Source of the DNA: Gammaproteobacteria bacterium
GTDB taxonomy: Bacteria > Pseudomonadota > Gammaproteobacteria > JAIEPX01
Length of the DNA: 64,000 nt
Direction: 5' to 3'
Assembly (NCBI GenBank): GCA_019748175.1
Contig: JAIEPX010000008.1
Span: 310,001 to 374,000 of the forward strand
Positions within the stretch are counted from its first letter, which is position 1; every line of letters begins with the position of its first letter. Both the position numbers and the translations under genes were made by a program. Below the pieces are notes generated by a model. That model had not been told where the DNA came from. It worked only from the letters and a program-made list of their open reading frames with translations, and made no database searches. This document shows positions 45,452 to 56,404 of the stretch, piece by piece.

Positions 45452-46798
45452 ATGCGTTTGATATATCCAGTTGTTGCCCTGGTGGGCGTATTAATGATTT
45501 CAGGGTGTGCTCATCGTGATGGCTCACATCATGGCGGACACGATTTTGCCGCTAAAAACTATGGCTTAACGTACGAACAGGTGCGTGAGGCAGCTCAGGA
45601 TGGGGATGCTGATGCGCAATATGCCCTAGGGTATATGTATTATTATGGTCAAAATGTGACCCGTAATGGTAAACAAGCTCGCTTTTGGATTGCCAAAGCA
45701 GCGGCTCAGAACCATCAGCAGGCAATCCGAGCCTTGAAGGCTATGGGTACTCAATCTCAATATGCGAGTACAGATAATTCTCTGAGTGATTCAGCTCGTA
45801 CCGTCCCCCTGCGTAATGGTGCTGACCAAAATCGATGGCAGGAGGTCAGACGTCCTCAGGCATCTGCAGAGCCTGAGCAGTTCCGTCCACGTGTGCTTAA
45901 TAATGAGAACCAGGCTGTTCAAGCCCAATCTGAGTCTGTTAATGCTAACGCAAAACCATCTCAGCAAGTTAACAATGCTCCAGCTCAATTGAAAAAGGGC
46001 AAAGGGGCAGGGCAGCAAACTGCGGCCTCGGAAAAGCACCAAAAAGCTCACAAAGTGGCCGAATTGCGTAAGAAACACACACAAGCAGCATTGCACAAAA
46101 AAGACCGCAACAAGCAGCTCACCAGTAAAAAGCATGCTGGTGCTAAAACAGCTGCTCGTACTGAGCTTGAAAGCACCGAGGCTACGGATGAGCTAGGCCA
46201 AGCGGATGAAGCCAATGACCAAGGCCAAGGCCAGGCATTAAAAGGCAAACAAGCGGCTCAAGCTGGTGCCCAGTCTAAGCAAGCCTCTAAAGGTCAGGTA
46301 GCTAGTGCTTCAGATGATGCCGATGAAGCTACGGCTGATTCAGATGATGATGCTATCGTTCACCCTGGCCAAAATGCAGTGTTGAAAGGCAATAAACAAG
46401 CCAAGGGACAGGTTGGGCGTGTCAATGGTAAGCAGGGAATTGCGAGTGCGAAAGGCAATGCTAAGCTCTCTAGCGATGAACGAAGCATCCTTTCTGCACC
46501 AGCGGACCACTATACCGTACAGTTGATGGGCTCTGGTTCTAAAGCCGCAATTCAGAAGGTGGTTGCGAACAGCCAGATTCAGCAAAAGGCGAAGGTGTAT
46601 CATACGACGCTGAAAGGCAAGGACTACTACGTGTTAATCTACGGTTCTTATCCTTCTCAAGCAGCGGCAAATGCAGCGATTGCGCACCTTCCAGCCAAGC
46701 TTCAACAGCTTAAACCATGGGTTAAGCCTTATGTCAGCGTGAAAGCGAGTATCAAGACTGCGACTGCCTCTTCTGAGCAAGCGTCTGAACACAGCTAG
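45452..46798 (+). CDS. Sel1/SPOR-domain lipoprotein
   Basis: 448 residues. Lipoprotein signal MRLIYPVVALVGVLMISGC with Cys at 19. Residues about 42-92 are one or two Sel1-like repeats (DADAQYALGYMYYYGQNVT). A long Gln/Ala/Lys-rich low-complexity linker (about 110-345) follows, with acidic runs such as ASDDADEATADSDDD. The last 85 residues form a SPOR domain (HYTVQLMGSGSKAAIQKVV, YYVLIYGSYPSQAAANAAI), which binds denuded peptidoglycan glycans at septa. It resembles DamX/RlpA-type envelope proteins. GC is higher than in neighbouring unknown genes. AAAAGGA precedes the ATG. Strong terminator follows. Confidence 0.85.
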   Translation: MRLIYPVVALVGVLMISGCAHRDGSHHGGHDFAAKNYGLTYEQVREAAQDGDADAQYALGYMYYYGQNVTRNGKQARFWIAKAAAQNHQQAIRALKAMGTQSQYASTDNSLSDSARTVPLRNGADQNRWQEVRRPQASAEPEQFRPRVLNNENQAVQAQSESVNANAKPSQQVNNAPAQLKKGKGAGQQTAASEKHQKAHKVAELRKKHTQAALHKKDRNKQLTSKKHAGAKTAARTELESTEATDELGQADEANDQGQGQALKGKQAAQAGAQSKQASKGQVASASDDADEATADSDDDAIVHPGQNAVLKGNKQAKGQVGRVNGKQGIASAKGNAKLSSDERSILSAPADHYTVQLMGSGSKAAIQKVVANSQIQQKAKVYHTTLKGKDYYVLIYGSYPSQAAANAAIAHLPAKLQQLKPWVKPYVSVKASIKTATASSEQASEHS

Positions 46799-46821
46799 TC
46801 TATAAGTTCTCAGTATACACT

Positions 46822-46850
46822 CAGCCCAGAGTACTCTGGGCTGGTGTTTT
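46822..46850 (+). terminator. Rho-independent terminator after the SPOR gene
   Basis: CAGCCCAGAG and CTCTGGGCTG (46822-46843, loop of two) form a GC-rich perfect stem, followed by GTGTTTT. It is 23 bases past the stop. Confidence 0.85.
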
Positions 46851-47048
46851 CTAGTTTAAAACAGCAAGAATTTTCATGCCAAGTTCTACAGTTGAAATGC
46901 CTTACTAAGCCTCCTGCGCCCTAAATCTAAAGACTATTATGCTTCTAATAAAGTGACCCCATAACCCCACTTTACGGCATGGTGGAGCCCGGCAAAAAGC
47001 GGGGTAGTAAGCTATAATTATAGATGAGTAGATTATGAAGAGGGGTGT

Positions 47049-48401
47049 ATGAAAGTTAAAGAGAAATCAGGTAGTAATGAAATACAACAACAACGAGAAA
47101 TATTGGCTATTCAATCGGCGACAGGCGCTACGCCGGAATTAATTTCGTCTTTAGCTAAAAACGCATTTGAAAAATATATTACACGCTATAATAAATTTAT
47201 GAATGAAGAAGAACCTAAAGCAGCACTCAAAATCTCTGCTGAAGAACATTTACGAGCCAAAAGTGAACTTCAACTATTAACACCAGATAAAATTAAGCGC
47301 GATCAAGAAGATAATAGTAGAAAAGAAAAGAAGGAAAAAGGCGAAATAGTACCTGAGTTTACACAAGCGGAGAATGATCAGCGTGCCAATTTTGATAGAA
47401 AATATGCACAAGCTGATGGAGACTTTACTCGTGCTAGAATGAATAATGAAAAGTTTTTACCAGAGAGCATGGAGGGTATTTTGGCATTGATAATTCTAGA
47501 ATGTGGCGAAGCTGTACAGGCATCCAAAGAAACTAATACTCCGCTTAAATTGGCTCCAGAGGACACAAAACAATCTAATGCGCTGATCAAAGCTGTAAAA
47601 GGTAATTTGCAAAGTAAAGCAGACAAAAATCAACATGATGATGATAATGATATCATTAACAGTTTACGAGCATCAAAATATGTTGCTGCTCGTGATATAG
47701 TGCAAGGCCTATCTAAAAACTTATTACTTACTCCCGAAAAGAAGCGTGCACAAAGTTGGAATACGGTACGAGCAAGCATCAAAGAATCTCGTGATTCAGC
47801 GCTGTTAGCAGCAAAAAAACCAGATGTACAAGCTTATTCAGATACTGAATTTAAATACTCCCAAACGCCTGCTATGGATAAAGATGCTGTCAGACGAAGA
47901 GAAGATTCAGTTGGTCATCTAAGTAAAATGGTAATCGAACTTAGGCAATATGTTGATCAGTTTTATAAATTTGCATTGGCTGGTGAAGATAAGATTAATA
48001 TCGTAAAAACTGAAGCGGTATTGGAACATATGAACCAACAGCTTGCTGCATTTGAAGAAATGCCGGAAATTTTTAAGAGAAAGCTCGAGAAAGTCATTGA
48101 TGGCTATAAAGGTCTTGAGAAAGAACTCAGAAGCGCTGTCTTAGATTACAAACAAGCACAGCAAGGTTCTGAAGTAATACAGTCTGCTGTTGCGGAAAAA
48201 AGTCCGGAAAAAAGTAGTCCTAGAGGTCAACAGAAAACAAATGTGGAAGCACAACCTCAACAACCAGAACAAGGTTCTCCAAAAGGCCCTAATGTTGGGT
48301 GGGTTCAAGCTAGAATGAAAGAAAAAGATCAAGTTAAAACACAAGAACAAGGTTCGAAGTCAACACACCATGAATCTGTCGTTACGATGGGAAGAAAATA
48401 A
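47049..48401 (+). CDS. Coiled-coil protein with SPRG-type C-terminal motifs
   Basis: 450 residues, strongly charged and mostly helical. No signal peptide or membrane segment. Helical regions with heptads span about 50-130 and 290-370. The last 65 residues are disordered and carry EKSPEKSSPRGQQK and QGSPKGPN, motifs also frequent in the giant proteins at 56-64 kb. The ATG at 47049 has GAAGAGGGG upstream, and TATAAT at 47013-47018 may be its -10 element. Unknown function; the shared motif and style suggest the same class of exported protein, which is an inference. Confidence 0.6.
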   Translation: MKVKEKSGSNEIQQQREILAIQSATGATPELISSLAKNAFEKYITRYNKFMNEEEPKAALKISAEEHLRAKSELQLLTPDKIKRDQEDNSRKEKKEKGEIVPEFTQAENDQRANFDRKYAQADGDFTRARMNNEKFLPESMEGILALIILECGEAVQASKETNTPLKLAPEDTKQSNALIKAVKGNLQSKADKNQHDDDNDIINSLRASKYVAARDIVQGLSKNLLLTPEKKRAQSWNTVRASIKESRDSALLAAKKPDVQAYSDTEFKYSQTPAMDKDAVRRREDSVGHLSKMVIELRQYVDQFYKFALAGEDKINIVKTEAVLEHMNQQLAAFEEMPEIFKRKLEKVIDGYKGLEKELRSAVLDYKQAQQGSEVIQSAVAEKSPEKSSPRGQQKTNVEAQPQQPEQGSPKGPNVGWVQARMKEKDQVKTQEQGSKSTHHESVVTMGRK

Positions 48402-48436
48402 TTAGGATTTAATGTGATTGAAATAATAAGTTGTGA

Positions 48437-49531
48437 TTAAATTCCAAAAGATTGAATCTCAAGAATGCAATCAACTTGAGGAGCTTCATCACTATTGTCG
48501 TCTTCAAGATGTTGAGGTTCTTCTTTTTCTTTAAACCCTGCAAATGCTAAGCTACCATTGGTGAAAGCAAAAGTTGAAAAAGTGTTCAGATCTTTATTTT
48601 TTTCAACATGCCTTGTTTTTTGCTCATCTTTGAGTATACGTAAAGAAGTGCCATTACTGAAGACCAAGCTGAAATTTCCAGCTTGAGAAAATGAAGCCCG
48701 TGAAACTTTTTCGCCAATTTTATCGTAATTAAAGTAATGAGTAAATTGGACATGTTCAAGAGTCGAAGTGGTCTGATCAAATAAGCAAGTAAGATAACCA
48801 TTATTAACATTAAACACGATTAATAATTTACTATCTTCATTTTCTGCAATACCCAGTATTCGTAACCCATTGTCATAAACTTTATTGAGAGTCGATAAAG
48901 GCGTTATCTCTGGAATTGAATGGGGTTGTTGAAAGTCAAAATTTTCTGATGCAGTAAATTGCCAAGCATTTGTAGATTTATTTTCTTGTAAATTCCAAGC
49001 GATTAAGCGCCCATCTTTTAAGCCTAAAAATACAGTGCGAGTATTGTTGGCAAGGACGGAGCAAACTCTGACTGGAGGTAAATCCAGTTTAGTTGCGATT
49101 CCATCAGTTAAATTAACGAGATAACTTTCATCACCGTCATTTTCTAAACAAATTAGAACAAGACCGTCTGTTAATTCATAAATTGAACGAGTTTTATTCT
49201 GGGGTAATAGGGGAAGGTATTTAACTGGTTTTGCTGGAAGATTGTTGTTAAGTAATGCAATTGTTCCGTCGGGGTAACTGCAGATCAAATTGCCATCACG
49301 AAGCTGATTAAAAAAAACGTTATCAAACTGCAAGAGATCAAAATCAGGTTTTTGAGGAACAACTACTTGCCTGACAGAGGTGGGGTCTGAAAAGAAATTG
49401 CAAGGGGCAATGGCATACTTCAATTTGATGGGAGAGTGATTTGCTTGAACCGCTGCGGGCAATGATGGTGCTTTTTTGAGTTTATCAAGAGTTTGCTCAC
49501 CAGAATTATGAATCACTTTCAATTGTGCCAT
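48437..49531 (-). CDS. Beta-propeller-like protein of unknown function
   Basis: 364 residues, mainly beta. Repeated units of the kind D-G-x-L-I-x-x-x-x-D-G appear (FNQLRDGNLICSYPDGTIAL, then FLGLKDGRLIAWNLQE, then IVFNVNNGYLTCLFD), spaced roughly as in WD40 or related propellers. No signal peptide. The C-terminus is acidic (HLEDDNSDEAPQVD). AGGGG lies 7 bases before the ATG. It converges with the coiled-coil gene (36 bases between stops). Propellers act as protein-binding platforms; partner unknown. Confidence 0.55.
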   Translation of the reverse strand: MAQLKVIHNSGEQTLDKLKKAPSLPAAVQANHSPIKLKYAIAPCNFFSDPTSVRQVVVPQKPDFDLLQFDNVFFNQLRDGNLICSYPDGTIALLNNNLPAKPVKYLPLLPQNKTRSIYELTDGLVLICLENDGDESYLVNLTDGIATKLDLPPVRVCSVLANNTRTVFLGLKDGRLIAWNLQENKSTNAWQFTASENFDFQQPHSIPEITPLSTLNKVYDNGLRILGIAENEDSKLLIVFNVNNGYLTCLFDQTTSTLEHVQFTHYFNYDKIGEKVSRASFSQAGNFSLVFSNGTSLRILKDEQKTRHVEKNKDLNTFSTFAFTNGSLAFAGFKEKEEPQHLEDDNSDEAPQVDCILEIQSFGI

Positions 49532-49665
49532 GATAAGCCCCTAAATTGTATGGATGATGTAGCTTGATAACATATTTTACGGCGGAAGTCAATTGATATT
49601 GGGGCGTATTAGATAACTATCGCAAGGAAATTATAATAAAATAACAATAAATTGATCATGGTTTT

Positions 49666-49753
49666 TGGTGCCGAGGGTGGGACTCGAACCCACACGGGGG
49701 GTTACCCCACCAAATTTTGAGTCTGGCGCGTCTACCAATTCCGCCATCTCGGC
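49666..49753 (-). tRNA. tRNA-Leu (anticodon CAA)
   Basis: On the minus strand: acceptor GCCGAGA against CCTCGGC (A7-C66 is a mismatch), D-arm with TTGGTAGACGCG, anticodon stem-loop CCAGACTCAAAATTTGG giving anticodon CAA, a long class II variable arm (TGGGGTAACCCCC), T-loop GTGGGTTCGAGTCCCAC, and an encoded CCA (TGG at 49666-49668). The long variable arm and D-loop are typical of leucine tRNAs. Confidence 0.95.
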
Positions 49754-49798
49754 ACTCAAGACGAGTATAACAAGTTAATGGCTTTATAGTCTAGCTTG

Positions 49799-49887
49799 GG
49801 AAGGGGTCAAGTCTTGAATTATGAATTTAGGCAGGATAGGCAAGTCCTATCCTGCCTAAATTCATAATTCAAGACTTGACCCCTTCC
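49799..49887. repeat. Large perfect palindrome with GGGGTCA/TGACCCC ends
   Basis: Two perfectly complementary 42-base arms (49799-49840 and 49846-49887) separated by CAAGT. It begins GGAAGGGGTCAAG and ends CTTGACCCCTTCC. A further half copy (CTTGACCCCTTACC) follows at 49892-49905. It lies between tRNA-Leu and queA and would fold into a very stable hairpin. Perfect arms suggest recent origin or active maintenance, as in a mobile palindromic element. Confidence 0.9.
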
Positions 49888-49950
49888 GATTTCCCCTTGA
49901 CCCCTTACCATTCTTTTGTAACCATGCACCATTTAAGAATTGGGTATTTT

Positions 49951-50985
49951 ATGCGCGTTTCTGATTTTGATTATGAACTTCCTCGTGAATTAATTGCTCG
50001 TTATCCTTTAGACAAACGCAGCGCGAGTCGTTTATTACATTTGAATCCAGTCAATGGATCGCTCAGTGATTATCATTTTAAAGATATTATCGGCTTCTTT
50101 GCGCCTGGAGATTTATTGGTGTTCAATAACACCAAAGTGATTCCAGCGCGAGTTTATGGGCAAAAATGCACGGGCGGTAAAATTGAGTTGCTGATCGAGC
50201 GAATTTTACCCGACAATCGATTGCTAACTCATCTAAGAGCCAGTAAATCTCCGCAGGTGGGTTCGGAATTACTGTTGAGTGGTGATCAACGTGCAAAAGT
50301 TTTATCTCGCCATGAAGCCTTGTTTGAGTTGCAAATGGATTCGGCGCTAGACATTTTTCAGTGGCTTGAGGAAGTGGGGGAAATTCCACTGCCGCCCTAT
50401 TTAGATCGAGAAGCCGAAGCGAGTGATAAAGAACGTTATCAAACGGTATTTGCTGAATATCCAGGTGCAGTGGCAGCTCCAACGGCGGGTTTGCATTTTG
50501 ATGAGGAGTTATTGGCTGCAATAGCAGAAAAAGGTATTCATTCAGGCTATTTGACTTTACATGTTGGGGCGGGGACCTTTGCCCCGTTGCGTGCAGAGCA
50601 AATTGCCGATGGTAAACTTCATGCTGAGAGAATTGAAGTCAGTGCTGCGTTATGTCAGCAGATTCGAGAGACTAAGAGTCGAGGCAATAAAGTGATTGCG
50701 GTTGGAACGACTACTGTGCGTGCCTTGGAATCGGCAGCAGCGCAGCGATCAGATATTCAGCCTTATCATGGAGAAACTGATATTTTTATCACGCCAGGAT
50801 TTAACTTTCGCGTTGTGGATGCGATGATTACGAATTTTCACCTTCCGCAATCTTCCTTATTAATGCTAGTAAGCGCTTTCGCGGGTTTTGAGAATGTGAT
50901 GAACGCTTACAGATACGCTGTTCAACATCAATATCGATTTTTTAGTTACGGGGATGCCATGTTGATTGGGAATTGTGATCTATAG
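49951..50985 (+). CDS. queA: S-adenosylmethionine:tRNA ribosyltransferase-isomerase
   Basis: 344 residues. Conserved QueA features: MRVSDFDYELPRELIARYPL at the start, GDLLVFNNTKVIPARVYG, and VGAGTFAPLR, GTTTVRALESAA and TNFHLPQSSLLMLV. It transfers the ribosyl part of SAM to preQ1 in tRNA, the penultimate queuosine step. I start at ATG 49951 (weak GGG 7 bases upstream) because the family begins there; an earlier in-frame start at 49876 would overlap the palindrome. It lies 116 bases before tgt, with which it forms the queuosine block. Confidence 0.96.
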   Translation: MRVSDFDYELPRELIARYPLDKRSASRLLHLNPVNGSLSDYHFKDIIGFFAPGDLLVFNNTKVIPARVYGQKCTGGKIELLIERILPDNRLLTHLRASKSPQVGSELLLSGDQRAKVLSRHEALFELQMDSALDIFQWLEEVGEIPLPPYLDREAEASDKERYQTVFAEYPGAVAAPTAGLHFDEELLAAIAEKGIHSGYLTLHVGAGTFAPLRAEQIADGKLHAERIEVSAALCQQIRETKSRGNKVIAVGTTTVRALESAAAQRSDIQPYHGETDIFITPGFNFRVVDAMITNFHLPQSSLLMLVSAFAGFENVMNAYRYAVQHQYRFFSYGDAMLIGNCDL

Positions 50986-51101
50986 TATTCAGGTCACAAA
51001 GATCTCATTTTGCTTCAATGATCGATTGTAATTATCTGTTTATATTGATATTTATATTACCAATTTGAAATGGCATGAACCCATTATAGGAGAATATTTG
51101 A

Positions 51102-52591
<1,490 letters not shown>

Positions 52592-52607
52592 TTTAGGTAA
52601 GGAAATT

Positions 52608-54482
52608 ATGAATCACTATCCATGGTGGAAAAATTTATTGTTAGTGGTTGGCCTCGTTATTGGCGCAATTTACTCACTTCCCAATTTATACGGTGAAGAT
52701 TATGCAGTTCAAGTTTCATTGGGCGAAAGTAAACCCATTGGAAAAGAAATTGTAGAAAAAGTTCGTAATGTAATTGCTCAACAAAATATCCGTTATTTAT
52801 CAGTTCAAGATGTCGATGGACAAATATTGGCACGATTTCCTGACACGGATTCTCAGTTGAAAGCCAGTGATTTTATTAAAGCAGATTTGGGCGAAGATTA
52901 TATTGTTGCACCTAATTTAGCACCACGAACGCCTAAATGGCTGCAAGCTATTGGAGCTAGCCCTTTAAAACTGGGACTAGATTTAAGAGGTGGTGTGCAT
53001 TTCTTACTGGCAGTTGATGTTGATGAAAGTACTAAAGCACGAGAGAATGGAGAAATTCATACAATTAGTAATGATTTACGACGTGAGAATATTCGGTATA
53101 GCGCGATCAAACGAGATGCGCAAAATGGCATTCAAATTGAATTTCGTGATCAAGACACCTTAAAAAAAGCCTACTCGTATTTACCCACACACCTGCAAGA
53201 TTATGTTGTTACCATGGATGACAATAATGGCGTGTTTAAAATAAATGCCAAAATGAATGAAGTGGCTCAAAATAAATTACGTGATTATGCTGTTGAACAA
53301 ACGATGACAATTCTATTAAATCGAATTAATGAGTTGGGTGTCAGTGAAGCCGTCGTTCAACAACAAGGATTAAATAAAGTCTCTGTTGATTTGCCCGGTG
53401 TACAAGATACCACACGAGCAAAAGAAATTATCGGAAAAACGGCTAGTTTGCGATTTCAGATGGTTGATGATGAGCATGATATTGCGAGTGCTCAAGCAGG
53501 TGTAGTGCCACTAGGAACACGATTATATGATTATGATGGACGACCTGTTTTACTGAAAAACGAAGTAATTTTGCAAGGTAGTTCAATTACGTATGCAACA
53601 TCTGCTTTAGGTGAAAATGGACATCCTACTGTCAATGTACGTTTAGGCGGTGGCGGTGAAAGTATTTTTCACAGAACAACAGCGGAAAGTATTGGTAAGG
53701 CAATGGCTGTGATTTACGTAGAAACGAAAACAGAAAAAAAATTAGTTGATGGTAAATTAGTAACAGTAAGAAAACCTATTGAAAAAGTGATTAGTGTTGC
53801 AACAATTCAATCGGCATTAGGTAATAATTTTGAAATCACTAATTTATCCAGCGCTCAATACGCACAGAATTTAGCATTACTTCTACGGTCAGGCGCATTT
53901 ACAGCCCCAATAGAATTTATACAAGAGCGAATTGTAGGTCCTAGTTTAGGTAAAGCGAATATTGAAAAAGGTGTGAGATCAATATTAATAGGTATCATTG
54001 TTGTATTTTTCTTTATGATGATGTACTACCGTTTATTTGGTGTATTTGCTGATATTGCGCTATTGCTCAACGTGATTTTCATATTAGCCATTTTATCATT
54101 GTTAGGGGCCACTCTGACGTTACCTGGTATTGCGGGTATCGTTCTTACTATCGCTATGGCAGTTGATGCCAATGTATTGATTAACGAACGTATTCGAGAA
54201 GACTTACGCAATGGAATGAGTCCTCAAGCCAGTATTAAAGCGGGTTATGAAAGAGCGTTAGCGACTATTATAGATTCAAATGTAACAACATTAATTGTGA
54301 TGATAGTACTCTTTGCCTTAGGTAGTGGTATGGTGAAGGGATTTGCTGTTACTGTCACGATTGGTTTATTCACCTCAATGCTTACTGCAGTGATGTATAC
54401 ACGTTCTCTCGTTAATGTAATTTACGGTCGTCGACAAGTGAAAAACTTGTCCATTGGTCGTGTTATTGTTGCAAAAGGATAG
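52608..54482 (+). CDS. secD: Protein translocase subunit SecD
   Basis: 624 residues (E. coli 615). N-terminal membrane helix (LLLVVGLVIGAIYSLPNLYG), the GLDLRGGVHFLLAVDVD P1 motif, a large periplasmic region, and five C-terminal helices with AMAVDANVLINERIREDLRN as the conserved D4 signature. SecD and SecF use the proton gradient to complete export through SecYEG. TAAGGAAAT precedes the ATG. secF follows 4 bases after the stop. Confidence 0.97.
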   Translation: MNHYPWWKNLLLVVGLVIGAIYSLPNLYGEDYAVQVSLGESKPIGKEIVEKVRNVIAQQNIRYLSVQDVDGQILARFPDTDSQLKASDFIKADLGEDYIVAPNLAPRTPKWLQAIGASPLKLGLDLRGGVHFLLAVDVDESTKARENGEIHTISNDLRRENIRYSAIKRDAQNGIQIEFRDQDTLKKAYSYLPTHLQDYVVTMDDNNGVFKINAKMNEVAQNKLRDYAVEQTMTILLNRINELGVSEAVVQQQGLNKVSVDLPGVQDTTRAKEIIGKTASLRFQMVDDEHDIASAQAGVVPLGTRLYDYDGRPVLLKNEVILQGSSITYATSALGENGHPTVNVRLGGGGESIFHRTTAESIGKAMAVIYVETKTEKKLVDGKLVTVRKPIEKVISVATIQSALGNNFEITNLSSAQYAQNLALLLRSGAFTAPIEFIQERIVGPSLGKANIEKGVRSILIGIIVVFFFMMMYYRLFGVFADIALLLNVIFILAILSLLGATLTLPGIAGIVLTIAMAVDANVLINERIREDLRNGMSPQASIKAGYERALATIIDSNVTTLIVMIVLFALGSGMVKGFAVTVTIGLFTSMLTAVMYTRSLVNVIYGRRQVKNLSIGRVIVAKG

Positions 54483-54486
54483 AGAC

Positions 54487-55407
54487 ATGGAATTTTTTAA
54501 AACCAATACTAAAATCGATTTTATGGGGCAGCGAAGGAAAGCGGCCATTTTTTCGGTTGTAATCTGTGTACTATCCTTCCTGATACTTGGAGTAAAAGGG
54601 CTAAACTTAGGATTAGATTTTACTGGGGGTACTCAAATCGAAGTATCATATCCTCAAGCAGTTGACATTGGTAAAATTCGTGAGGAGTTAACAAACGCAG
54701 GATTTCCCGAAGCAACAGTACAACCTTATGGTTCTTCTCATGAACTTTTAATTCGATTGGGTGAACAAAAAAACCTAGATCAAAAACAATTGCAATCTAA
54801 AATACAAACAGCACTTGTAGGAGGTAATGTAGCTCAAGTGGAATACATCGGACCGCAAGTGGGAAAAACTTTGGTAACGAACGGAATTTTAGCCATTATC
54901 GTGTCATTGTTAGGAACCTTGGTATATGTAGCACTACGATTTGAGTTACGTTTCGGTTTTAGTGCGATTGTCGCACTTATTCACGATCCTATAGTTACGT
55001 TAGGCGTGTTTGCATTAACAGGTCTTGAATTTAATCTGATCACACTTGCCGCAGTATTGACTATTATTGGGTACTCTATCAACGATACCATCGTCGTGTA
55101 CGATCGAGTGCGAGAAAATTTTCGATTGATGCGAAAGGGAACGGTGTTAGAAATTATTAATCGATCAATCAATCAAACTTTGTCGAGAACGATCATGACC
55201 TCCGGGCTCACATTAATGGTTGTTACAGTGCTATTCTTTTTCGGAGGAGAAGTACTGCGTGGTTTTTCAGCTGCTTTGATTGTCGGGGTTATTATCGGTA
55301 CCTATTCATCTATTTATGTTGCCGGATCTTTGGCTGTCGCTTTGGGTCTTGAGCGCAAACATTTAATGCCACCCGAAAGAACGGATGAATTAGGCGACCG
55401 TCCTTGA
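54487..55407 (+). CDS. secF: Protein translocase subunit SecF
   Basis: 306 residues (E. coli 323). N-terminal helix, then GLDFTGGTQIEVSYPQ, and later GYSINDTIVVYDRVRENFRL, the SecF counterpart of the SecD motif; five helices in the C-terminal half. ATG 54487 is taken because MEFFKTNTKIDFMGQRRKA is the usual beginning; a start at 54454 lies within secD. It is the last gene of the tgt-yajC-secD-secF operon. A 16-base repeated sequence begins right after the stop. Confidence 0.97.
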   Translation: MEFFKTNTKIDFMGQRRKAAIFSVVICVLSFLILGVKGLNLGLDFTGGTQIEVSYPQAVDIGKIREELTNAGFPEATVQPYGSSHELLIRLGEQKNLDQKQLQSKIQTALVGGNVAQVEYIGPQVGKTLVTNGILAIIVSLLGTLVYVALRFELRFGFSAIVALIHDPIVTLGVFALTGLEFNLITLAAVLTIIGYSINDTIVVYDRVRENFRLMRKGTVLEIINRSINQTLSRTIMTSGLTLMVVTVLFFFGGEVLRGFSAALIVGVIIGTYSSIYVAGSLAVALGLERKHLMPPERTDELGDRP

Positions 55408-55423
55408 CAGCATCTCCCGGTTA
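55408..55423. repeat. 16-base direct repeat, left of suhB
   Basis: CAGCATCTCCCGGTTA is repeated exactly at 56342-56357, so the two copies bracket suhB. Origin unknown. Confidence 0.6.
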
Positions 55424-55485
55424 GTGATTTTGGAAAATCTTCAAACACCTTGTGCAAATGATTTGTCTCAGCTGGAAACCATTAG

Positions 55486-56265
55486 TTAGCTATTAATTTG
55501 CTGAAGCAAAGCTTTAAACATTTTGGGATTTCCAGCGATAATATTTCCCGAAGAGAAATAATTTTCTGAGCCTTCAAAATCACCTACTAATCCACCCGAT
55601 TCTTTGATCAATAAAATTCCTGCAGCAAAATCCCATGGGCTCAATTTCATTTCAAAAAAGCCATCGAATCTTCCTGCAGCAACGTATGCGAGATCAAGTG
55701 CAGCGGAACCTGCGCGACGAATAGTAGCTGTTTTGAGAAATATTTTATCAAAGAGATTTAAGTAGGGTGCTTGTAGATCGGCAAATTTGACAGGAAATCC
55801 AGTGCCAATAAGAGCATTCTCTAAACGTTCGCATTTGCTCACTCGTAGACGTGTATTATTTAGTTTTGCACCGCGTCCACGGCTTGCAGAAAAAAGTTCG
55901 CCTCTTATCGGGTCATAAATAACGCCATGCTCTATTTTTCCACGGTATTGATAAGCGATGGAAACAGCATAATGGGGGACGCCGTGAATAAAATTGGTCG
56001 TTCCATCGATTGGATCTATAATCCACACTGATTCATCATTAGTTTGAGATGATTCACCGCTTTCCTCGGCTAATATTTTGTGATTTGGATAAGCTGTGTG
56101 GATAATTTGTATGATGGTTTGTTCGACTAGCTGATCAATGTCCGTCGTAAAATCCTGAACACCTTTTTCAATGACTTTTACTTTATCCATTCGCTCGGAT
56201 GCTTTAAGAATAATACTGCCTGCACTACGAGCTGCATTTTCTGCGATATTGATAATTGGATGCAT
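55486..56265 (-). CDS. suhB: Inositol-1-monophosphatase family protein SuhB
   Basis: 259 residues (E. coli 267). Metal-binding motifs of the family are visible: LAEESGES, WIIDPIDGTTNFIHGVPHYA and the C-terminal SPWDFAAGILLIKESGG. It hydrolyses myo-inositol-1-phosphate in vitro and, in E. coli, SuhB joins the rRNA antitermination complex. It is on the opposite strand to secF with 78 bases between stops. Both sides carry the same 16-base direct repeat. Confidence 0.94.
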   Translation of the reverse strand: MHPIINIAENAARSAGSIILKASERMDKVKVIEKGVQDFTTDIDQLVEQTIIQIIHTAYPNHKILAEESGESSQTNDESVWIIDPIDGTTNFIHGVPHYAVSIAYQYRGKIEHGVIYDPIRGELFSASRGRGAKLNNTRLRVSKCERLENALIGTGFPVKFADLQAPYLNLFDKIFLKTATIRRAGSAALDLAYVAAGRFDGFFEMKLSPWDFAAGILLIKESGGLVGDFEGSENYFSSGNIIAGNPKMFKALLQQINS

Positions 56266-56341
56266 TGATGAACGTCTCTTCGTGGAAATAACAATCTAGA
56301 ATACATTTTAAATGGGTTGGGGTCAAATGGCTAGCATCTCT

Positions 56342-56357
56342 CAGCATCTCCCGGTTA
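56342..56357. repeat. 16-base direct repeat, right of suhB
   Basis: Exact copy of 55408-55423. It is preceded by AGCATCTCT, a partial third copy, at about 56333-56341. Confidence 0.6.
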
Positions 56358-56404
56358 AGAATGTTGGGAGTTTTGGCCGCTCAATGCCTCATATTCTTGG
56401 TGGT

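Noticed and set aside
45791..46135. 114-codon frame antisense to the SPOR gene
   Set aside because: An artefact of the repetitive Gln/Ala/Lys codons in the linker.
50123..50521. 132-codon frame antisense to queA
   Set aside because: Lies wholly inside a confidently identified gene and lacks domain or start support.
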